This document shows positions 55,670 through 64,000 of a stretch of DNA of 64,000 bases, one piece after another. The number at the start of each line of letters is the position of its first letter. The stretch's first letter is position 1. The notes below the pieces were generated by a model. It ran no database searches and was not told the origin of the DNA. It was given only the letters and a program-made list of their open reading frames with translations. Made by a program: the position numbers and the translations under genes. This stretch comes from Tridacna crocea (lineage: Eukaryota > Mollusca > Bivalvia > Cardiida > Cardiidae): positions 19,737,673 through 19,801,672 of the forward strand of contig OX031070.1 in the NCBI GenBank assembly GCA_943736015.1. Reading direction: 5' to 3'.

Positions 55670-55745
55670 AAACCCAGAAGAGAGAGGGAGAGAGAGTCAG
55701 ACAGATGGACAGACAGACACCCACACAGACACACAGAGTGAGACA
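55670..55745. repeat. AGAG/GACA microsatellite
   Basis: AGAGAGGGAGAGAGAG, then CAGACAGACAC and CACACAGACACACAGAG, just upstream of exon 1. Confidence 0.8.
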
Positions 55746-56823
55746 GATAAGGGCAAAGAACAAGCGATTGAGTAAGAGATCAAGAGACACGTACAGAACG
55801 GAAGGCAGGGAAGATAAGTGACACATTCCTCCAGCACAAGAAAACAAAAGCATAAATGGATAGCAAAAGATAGGCAAATAAATATATTCCTAGCCTGTAA
55901 CATATGCTACAGTATAAAAAAAGGTCATCATAACCCTGGATCGCTGACCTGAGTTAATAGGCGAAATATCACTCCACATGCATGATTAACTTCTGACCAA
56001 TTGTCAGGTCAATTGAGCTTAAAATGTGGTATCTAGAGCGTCTGCAGGGGTTATCTGTAAGTTTGCATAGTGACCTTTATCACCATCGGTGACCCAATTT
56101 AGAACTTGTCAAACAATGATCAAGACAAACATTCTGAAAAGTTTTTCAGTAAATTGAGCAATAAATGTGGCCTCTAAAGTGCCTATAAGGTGCCTGTAAC
56201 TCGACTACTGGCGTTTAAAATTAAAAGGCTTTGGGAGTATAAGGATGATTTTTTTGCACTTTTGTACAATTTTCATTTAACTTGACGAAATGACATAGAT
56301 TATGACCCCAGGTGACCCAATTTCAAACGTATCCAATATTCTATCAAGACGAACATTATGGCCAATTTTCAAGTCAATTGAACAAGAAATGTGGCCTCTA
56401 GAGTACCCTAAAGGTATTTCTTTAATTTGACCTGGTGACCTAAATCATGATCCCAGGTGACCCAATTTTGAACCAATCTTAGATTTCAAAATCAAGAGAA
56501 ACATTTTCCTTTTTCTCAAATCAATTGAATAATAAATGAAGCGTCTAGAGTGACCTAGAGATATTTCTTTATTTTGATCTAGTGACCTAGTTTATCATCC
56601 CAGTTAACCCAAATTCAGACGCATGTGAGATTTTATTAAGACAAAGATTCCGACCAATTTTGAGGTCAATTGAGCATAGCATGTGACATCTAGAGTGACC
56701 TGAAGGTATTTCTTTAAGCTAGTGACCTAGTTTATGATCCCAGGTGACCTTTAGGTAAGACCTGTGTAATGGAAAACAGCTATTTCGACTAAAAATTCAT
56801 CCTGCAAAATTAGCTATAATTAA

Positions 56824-59800
56824 CAAGAGCGGCAAATTGTCGCAAGATACGCCCGTGTTACCTCAAGTTGTAAAGCTGGGGCATAATAATCATAAAGGGG
56901 AGGTAGAGAAATTTTTGACGTTGATTGAAGCAAATGGCTGTTTTGATTTCACATCTTTCAAAAAAAATTAAAATCTACAAAAAAGGGGATGAAATTTCAT
57001 ATTGACAACACCTATACTCTTGGAGATACAGTGTGGTCAAAATTTATGTGTAGAAATAACTAGATATATCATGTCATGAAATTTCCTAGCCAAAGCTAGC
57101 AAAGCATTGGAGAATCCTCCAAACGAAATTTAAGTCACAAAACAGTACAGGGGAAAACACAAAAGTTTAGGAAGCAGGAACAATTCTTTATAGTTCTATT
57201 TCATAAGATGTACTCTCCCACAATAACTTAAAAATTAAGCAAGCAATTAAGGTGCAATATATAAGCACTGCAGTCCCCCTTGATGGAATGTATCCATGCA
57301 TGAAATTTTTATCCATAGCTAGTATAGTTTTTAAGACATGCAAGGGACAAAATTCAAGTATGAAAAACAACAAAGGGCAATAACTCAAAAATTTAGCAAG
57401 CAAGAGTTATGGTTCATGTGCACTGCACTCCCCCTTGATGAGATCTATCCACCCATGAAATTTCATAACCCTAGCTAGTATAGTTTTGGAGATATGCTGC
57501 GGACAAAATTCAAGTATGAACAAGAGGGCCATGATGGCCCTGAAATCGCTCACCTTAGTTTATTGACCAAACATGCACCATCTAGTTTCCCAGTGACCTA
57601 TTTTTTTATCAGACATTACCCATCATCAAACACTTTTGAGATATCAATAAGACAAACATTCTGGCCAAGTTTCATGAGTATTTGACTGAAAATGTGGCCT
57701 CTACAGTGTACAAAAGGTTTTTCTAAGATTTCATTAAGTGACCTAGTTTTGGACCCGACAATTACCCATTATCAAACTCTTTTGAGACATCACCAAAACA
57801 AACATTCTGACCAAGTCTGAAGAGTATCAGGCAGAAAATGTAACCTCTAGAGTGTACACAAGTTTTTCTAATATTTGACCCATTGACCTACTTTTTGACT
57901 CCACATGACGAAATTTCAAACTCATTCAAAGTATCACCAGGACAAATATTATGAACAAGTTTTAAGAGTATCAGACTGAAAATGTGTCCTCCAGAGCATA
58001 CAAAAGGTGTTTATAACATTTGACCTATTGACCCAGTTTTTGACCCAAAATGACCCATTTTCAAACTCATCCAAGACATTATAAAGGCAAACATTCTGAC
58101 AAATTTTCAAGAGTGTTGGACTGAAAATGTGGCATCCAGAGCATATACAAGGTTTTTATAAGATTTGACCTGGTGACCTAGTTTTTAACCCCCAATGACC
58201 CATTTTCAAAAGTATCTGAGATATCATCAAGACAAACATTCTGACCAACTTACAAGAGTTTCGGACTGAAAATGTGGCCTCTAGAGCCTACAAAAGGTTT
58301 TTCTAACATTTGTCCTAGTGACCTAGTTTTTGACCCCACATGACCCATTTTCGATCTTGTCCGAGATATCATCCAGGCAAACATCCTGACCAACTTTCAT
58401 GAGTATCCGACTGAAAATGTGGCCTCTAGAGCGTACACAAGGTTTTTCTAAGATTAGACCTAGTGACCTAGTTTTTGACCCCACATGACCCATTTTCGAA
58501 CTCGTCCGAGATATCATCCAGACAAACATCCTGACCAACTTTCATGAGTATCCGACTGAAAATGTGGCCTCTAGAGCGTACACAAGGTTTTTCTAAGATT
58601 TGACCTGGTGACCTAGTTTTTGACCCCACATGAGCCATTTTCAAACTCGTCCGAGATATCATCCAGACAAACATCCTGACCAACTTTCATGAGCATCCGA
58701 CTGAAAATGTGGCCTCTAGAGCGTATACAACGTTTTTCTAAGATTTGACCTGGTGACCTAGTTTTTGATCCCACATGACCCACTTTTAAACATCCACCGA
58801 GATATCATCGAGACAAACATCCTGACCAACTTTCGTGAGTATCCGACTGAAAATGTGGCCTCTAGAGCGTACACAAGGTTTTTCCAAGATTTGACCTGGT
58901 GACCTAGTTTTTAACCCCCAATGACCCATTTTTGAACTCGTCCGAGATATCATCCAGACAAACATTCTGACCAACTTTCATGAGTATCCGACTGAAAATG
59001 TGACCTCTAGAGCGTACACAAGGTTTTTCTAAGACTTGACCTAGTGACCTAGTTTTTGACCCCACATGACCTATTTTCAAACTTGTCTGAGATATCATCC
59101 AGACAAACATCCTGACCAACTTTCATGAGTATCCGACTGAAAATGTGGCCTCTAGAGCGTACACAAGGTTTTTCTAAGATATGACCTAGTGACCTAGGTT
59201 TTGACACCACATGACCCATTTTCGAACTCATCCGAGATATTATCCAGACAAACATCCTGACCAACTTTTGTGAGTATCCGACTGAAAATGTGGCCTCTAG
59301 AGCGTATACAAGGCTTTTCTAAGATTTGACCTGGTGACCTAGGCTTTGACACCACATGACCCTTTTTTAAAACCTCTGAGACATCATCGAGACATACATC
59401 CTGACCAACTTTCATGAGTATCCGACTGAAAATGTGGCCTCTAAAGCGTACACAAGGTTTTTTCCAAGATTTGACCTGGTGACCTAGTTTTTGACCCCGC
59501 ATGACCCATTTTCGATCTTGTCTGAGATATCATCGAGACAAACATCCTGACCAACTTTCGTGAGTATCCGACTGATAATGTGGCCTCTAGAGCGTACACA
59601 AGGTTTTTCTAAGATTTTACCTAGTGACCTAGTTTTTCATCCCACATGACTCATTTTCGAACTCGTCCGAGATATCATCCAGACAAACATCCTGACCAAC
59701 TTTTGTGAGTATCCGACTAAAAATGTGGCCTCTAGAGCGTACACAAGGTTTTTCTAAGATTTGACCTGGTGACCTAGTTTTTGACCCCACATGACCCATT

Positions 59801-61396
59801 TTCGAACTTGTTTGAGATATCATCCAGACAAACATCCTGACCAACTTTCATGAGTATCCGACTGAAAATGTGGCCTCTAGAGCGTACACAAGGTTTTTCT
59901 AAGATTTGACCTGGTGACCTAGTTTTTGACCCCACATGACCCATTTTCGAACTCGTCAGAGATATTATCCAGCCTAACATGTTGACCCATTTTCATGAGT
60001 ATCTGACTGAAAATGTGGCTTCTAGAGCGTACACAAGGTTTTTCTAAGATTTGACCTGGTGACCTAGTTTTTGACCCCACATGACCCATTTTCGAACTCG
60101 TCTGAGATATCATCCAGACAAAGATCCTGACCAACTTTCATGAGTATCCGCCTCAAAATGTGACCTCTACAGCGTACACAAGGTTTTTCTAAGATTTGAC
60201 CTGGTGACCTAGTTTTTTTACCCCACATGACCAATTCTCGAACTCGTCAGAGATATTATCCAGGAAACATCCTGACCAACTTTCATGAGTATCCGATTCA
60301 AAATGTGACCTCTACAGCGTACACAAGGTTTTTCTAAGATTTGACCTGGTGACCTAGTTTTTGACCCCACATGAGCCATTTTCGAACTTGTCCGAGATTT
60401 TATCGAGACAAACATCCTGACCAACTTTCATGAGTATCCGATTCAAAATGTGACCTCTACTGGGTACACAAGGTTTTTCTAAGATTTGACCTGGTGACCT
60501 AGTTTTTGACCCCACATGACCCATTTTCGAACTCGTCCGAGATTACATCGAGACAAACATCCTGACCAACTTTCATGAGTATCCGACTGGAAATGTGGCC
60601 TCTAGAGCGTACACAAGGTTTTTCTAAGATTTGACCTAGTGACCTAGTTTTTGACCCCACATGACCCATTTTCGATCTCGTCCGAGATTTTATCGAGACA
60701 AACATCCTGACCAACTTTCATGAGTATCCGACCAAAACTGTGGCCTCTAGAGCATACACAAGGTAAAAAGTTGATGACGCACGACGGACAACGGACACAG
60801 CACGATCACAATAGCTCACATGAGCACTTCGTGCTCAGGTGAGCTAAAAACAACAAAGGGCAATAACTCAAAAATTTAGCAAGCAAGAGTTATGATTCCT
60901 GTGCTCTGCACTCCCCCTTGATGAAATCTATCCACCCATGAAATTTCATAACCGTACCTAGTATAGTTTTGGAGATATGCTCCAGACAAAATTCAAGTTT
61001 GAAAAACAACAAAGGGCAATAACTCAAAAATTAAGCAAGCAAGAGTTATGATTCCTCTGCACTGCAGTCCCCCTTGATGAGATCTATACACACATGAAAT
61101 TTCATAACCCTAGCTAGTATAGTTTTGTAGATATTCACCGGACAAACTTAAAGTATGAAAAACAACAAAGAGCAATAGCTCAAAAATTTAGCAAACAAGA
61201 GTTATGATTCCTGTGCACTGCACTCCCCCTTGATGAGATCTAACCACCCATGAAATTTCATAACCCTAGCTAGTATAGTTTTGGAGATATGCTCCTGACA
61301 ATGAACTTGAAGCCGCCCGCCCACACGCCCGGACGGACTCCCGCTCGCCCGCCACGGGTGATACCATAATATGTTCTGTCTTTGACGGGTGTATAA
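56824..61396 (+). mobile_element. level 3 of nest: composite family 3, about 154-bp units
   Basis: Starts CAAGAGCGGCAAATTGTCGC AAGATACGCCCGTG and ends with a CCCGCCCACACGCCCGGACG-rich cassette, CCACGGGTGATACC and GGGTGTATAA. Units contain CAACAAAGGGCAATAACTCA and CACTCCCCCTTGATG. About three lie before and three after the next insertion. The ends share GATACGCCCGTG / CACGGGTGATAC. Confidence 0.75.
57521..60847 (+). mobile_element. level 4 of nest: composite element, about 22 x 145 bp
   Basis: Starts CAAGAGGGCCATGATGGCCC and ATCGCTCACCTTAG; ends GAGCACTTCGTGCTCAGGTG AGCTAA. CAACTTTCATGAGTATCCG landmarks at 58391, 58536 and 58681 are exactly 145 bp apart. Units near the 5' end (57550-58300) are diverged; those from about 58400 onward are nearly uniform. 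The 71-codon minus-strand ORFs are all produced by this period. The 3' cassette is very short here (GATGACGCACGACGGACAAC). Confidence 0.85.
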
Positions 61397-62037
61397 AAAT
61401 GAGTATTATTGGACTACTTTCACCTTTTCATTTTTTGCATTTTTTCCTTCTTTGAATTATCATTTATAAATCTAAAACCACTATATTCTCAATTCAAAAA
61501 GAGATAATAATTACCTCCCTTTTCAGAAAACGAACAAAAGTATCAAAAAATAATTTCAAGATAGACATAAACGGAATTTCTGATCCGTTAGAAATGTGCA
61601 AAAATATTTTTTCTGCATACATCCTTATTTATCCTTATTTATCAACCAAGTAGAATTTTCACCGGAAGTGCATTACATACATGTACATGTAGGTCTAACG
61701 TTAATCCAAACTCATCTCATATTTGATCAAGACAAACATTCTCAAGAACTTTAAGGACATTTGAGCCAAAAATTTGGCCTCTAAAGTGCCCACAAGCTAT
61801 TTTTTTTAAATACTACCCAGTGTCCTAGTTCATGACCCCAGTTAAACAAAAATTCAGACTATTGCAAGATTCTATCAAGGGACATATTTTGACTAAATTA
61901 TAAGTCAATTGAGCAAAACATGTGGCCTCAAGAGTACCCACAAGGTATTTCTTAATTCAACAACTTGACCTAGTTTGTGATACCAGGTGACCTAATTTTG
62001 AACTCAATGAACATGCTGTGCTCAGGTGGGCTAACAA

Positions 62038-62434
62038 ACTTGGCACAGGTTCACTATGTACCAAATATCAAATCTCTATGCCCCCTTGTTTCAGAGAAGA
62101 AGTTTAAAGTTTCCTTTTTTTGTTTCCATGTTCAAACTTGTTACCCCTAGGGCAAGGCCAGTTTGTACCCAAAGAGCATCGTATGAACAACCTTGATAGA
62201 GGTCCACTAGAAGATGCTTTTGGTTGCCATGGCAACCAGAGTTATGGGTGAAATTCAATCACTTGAACAACTTTGGTAGAGCCTCACCCAAGGACCACCC
62301 CTGCCAAGTTTCATCAAGATCTGACCAGCAATTTACGGTAAGACTATTTTTAAAGATATTGTAGACGACGCACGATCTACATTGGGCGATCACAAAATCT
62401 TGCTTTGAACACTTCCTGCTCTAGTGAGCTAACA
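62038..62434 (+). mobile_element. composite element, 5' truncated, 167-bp type
   Basis: Two partial units (ACTTGTTACCCCTAGGG, GATAGAGGTCCACTAGAAGA TGC), then the 3' cassette with GGTTGCCATGGCAACCAGAG and a decayed end (CACTTCCTGCTCTAGTGAGC TAA). It abuts level 1 of the nest. Confidence 0.7.
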
Positions 62435-63229
62435 AAAAGTTGTTAAAAGCGCTTAAGGACGTTTTCGGTGGTAATTTCGGCACATCACTTTGGCGATTTC
62501 AAGGGAGACAATAACAGACAGTAACTCTTCTCAAAGAAGGTACTTGTATATCGTTCGGACAATACCTTGAATTTCGGATACAGAATGTTTCGAAGCAAAG
62601 AATGAGTCTACAATATCGACTTAACGGATATTTTGCTAAAAAGATCTAAAGGGGAAAAGATCAGAAGAACACAGAAAAGTTTTCGGCGGTATCGACTTTC
62701 TCAGAGACTAGAGTCTACTGAAAATGACAATGCCGATCGGTCTGAGCGCCTAAACGGTTACTATGGAAATGGCCATTTTACAAAAAGTCTAACACGGCTA
62801 CATATCTTTTTCTTCTCATTTTTGTACTTACCAGTCATAATTACCATTAAATTTTACTGTATATATCAAAAAAATAGCAAATTAGGAATTTTTGAGAAGA
62901 CTACATGTTGATTTTGCTTATATTTTGGCGAGTCAAGAAATAGGAAAAATGTTTTTTTAAAAAGAAAATGAATTCAGATTATTATTTCTTTCATACAGAA
63001 TCAAGAAATAATATATTAAATATGCAAAATAATATTTGCATTGTATAATAAACTTTCTATCACTGTATTAAGTACTGTCCTGTATGAAGATATAGTCATT
63101 TTTAGCTGTTTTGACACAAACGGTTACCAAAGAAACAGCCATTTTGCAGAAAATCTAACTTGGCAACATACCTTTTTCTTTTTATTTTTATTTTTGAGTT
63201 TGCCATTGATTTTTACCCAACAAATGAAA
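62435..63229. repeat. spacer with a direct repeat pair
   Basis: ACGGTTACTATGGAAATGGC CATTTTACA (62754) and ACGGTTACCAAAGAAACAGC CATTTTGCA (63119) head two similar segments of about 60 bp. The open frames at 62633 and 63041 cross these repeats and lack domains. Confidence 0.5.
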
Positions 63230-63525
63230 CTAGAGGCGCTTGAGCGCCTGTATTGCTCCACAGGCCTGATTTTTCTGTAACAGCGAAGAGAAGTTTTTAA
63301 CAATTACCATTCATTCCTGCATTTCAAGTCACTAAAGAAAAAAAGCTATGAAAAACATTGTGAGAAAAGAAGAAAATAATAGTAACCTGCATTTTCTTAG
63401 TTTTACACAATAATTTCTACCCTTTTTGATACAAATTTTACTAATTTGAAGATTTATTATGTTATCTGCAACATCTTTCAATTATGACCAGTTATAAAAA
63501 TTTTGTCTTCTGGTTATAGTTAAAG
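63230..63525 (+). mobile_element. composite family 2 5' end plus family-H remnant, uninterrupted
   Basis: CTAGAGGCGCTTGAGCGCCT through GTCACTAAAG, then seven A residues, then GCTATGAAAAACATTGTGAG to GGTTATAGTTAA. It is the same order as 49139-49250 + 51898-52075 without the inserted element, so it shows the pre-insertion state. Confidence 0.8.
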
Positions 63526-63564
63526 ACGGTCTTGTTACAAACCATTTTGGGTGGGGAAACATTA

Positions 63565-64000
63565 AAGGTGGGTATTTAGAACTTTTACATCTCACCAAAT
63601 TAAAAAATATATATGTCACTGAAATTCATATGAAAAAATAATACAAATCATCAATAATTAAGATTCATAAAATTATACAAAAAAAAAAAATTTGATGGGG
63701 TTCCCTTAAAAGGCTATGTGGCCTCTTAAGGTATTTTTAGATTTCGTGCCAAAACTCAATAAAGCATTTTGGGAATGGAATGCCAAGTGACTGGCACGTG
63801 ACTCATAACTCTTAAATTTAATTACTTAACAAACATGTAATAATTATTTTCCATAATGTCTTCTACGGATCCTATGTTTGAAACTTAATCTGTGTATTCC
63901 TGTATGTAAATAAGTGAATTGATCATCTAAAAATAGAAAGTGTCTCCCTTCAGCGTCGACCTGGGCTGTAGTAAATCTCTGATTTCTCGTGTTGTCGGAC
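63565..64000 (+). repeat. dispersed repeat Y, cut by window end
   Basis: Matches 12453-12690 from AAAGGTGGGTATTTAGA to GTAAATCTCTGATTTCTC. About 200 bp longer in the middle. Confidence 0.7.

Larger units (their letters stand above)
56754..61699 (-). mobile_element. level 2 of nest: 361-bp MITE, split
   Basis: Left 56754-56823 (GGTAAGACCTGTGTAATGGA, TTAGCTATAATTAA) and right about 61397-61699 (AAATGAGTATTATTGG, TTATAAATCTAAAACC, ending AGGTCTAAC). Joined, they are collinear with the reverse of 8209-8569. Confidence 0.85.
55921..62034 (+). mobile_element. level 1 of nest: outer composite element
   Basis: 5' end AAGGTCATCATAACCCTGGA TCGCTGACCTGAG and 3' end CATGCTGTGCTCAGGTGGGC TAA. The array units (GACCTAGTTTATGATCCCAG GTGACC, GACAAACATTCTGACC) are old and diverged. 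The unit is cut at 56753 and resumes at 61700 (CATATTTGATCAAGACAAAC). Confidence 0.7.

Noticed and set aside
58323-60714. Series of 62-102-codon minus ORFs with near-identical sequences
   Set aside because: Spacing equals the 145-bp tandem unit; the frame changes each unit, so this is not a repeat protein.

Overview
This window is eukaryotic and looks like bivalve mollusc nuclear DNA. It is AT-rich, has spliced genes with GT-AG introns of several kilobases, and is packed with hairpin MITEs, tRNA-derived SINEs, satellites and tandem-repeat-cored composite transposons. A freshwater or marine heterodont such as a dreissenid is my guess from memory of similar repeats. The sequence alone does not prove the species. 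I see no bacterial operons, rRNA, functional tRNA, CRISPR array or intact viral or retroelement gene.

Protein-coding content is small. (1) A minus-strand gene is rebuilt from five phase-compatible exons: 55388-55365, 47214-46650, 42789-42580, 41221-41127 and 40427-40320. It encodes about 334 residues or more: a helical N-terminal half, a run of eight basic residues, a Gly/Ala-rich hydrophobic segment split by an intron, then more coiled coil. The layout recalls alpha-helical pore-forming or membrane-inserting proteins, but this is inference from architecture. (2) A plus-strand membrane-protein exon lies at 18362-18561, with a possible terminal exon at 21415. (3) There is a broken mariner transposase tail (22689-23040, minus) and an unrecognised frameshifted coding remnant (53813-54134, plus) inside intron 1 of gene 1.

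The rest is mobile or repetitive. 0-23 kb: dense hairpin MITEs (the main family has about 27 copies or remnants in the window), SINE-like tRNA pseudogenes, a GAC/AAC compound microsatellite (9.1-9.9 kb) and a pyrimidine-rich minisatellite (20.1-21.3 kb). 23-32 kb: two large composite elements with 167-bp monomers, one of them carrying a nested element with about 164-bp monomers, and a 43-bp satellite. 32-40 kb: MITEs and a 1.4-kb hAT-like element inserted in a TA microsatellite. 40-55 kb: gene 1, whose introns hold a 71-bp satellite, a composite element with strictly alternating 166/147-bp monomers, and others. 56-62 kb: a four-level nest of transposons ending in an array of about 22 x 145 bp.

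The most notable system is the composite element family. Each member has a 5' hairpin followed by GCTCACCT, a variable tandem array, a conserved GACGGACG-rich 3' cassette, and a terminal hairpin ending AGGTGAGCTAA. Three host sites reconstructed within this window show insertion between two A residues (TT on the other strand) with no target duplication. This fits non-autonomous Helentron (HINE or 'pearl'-type) rolling-circle elements.
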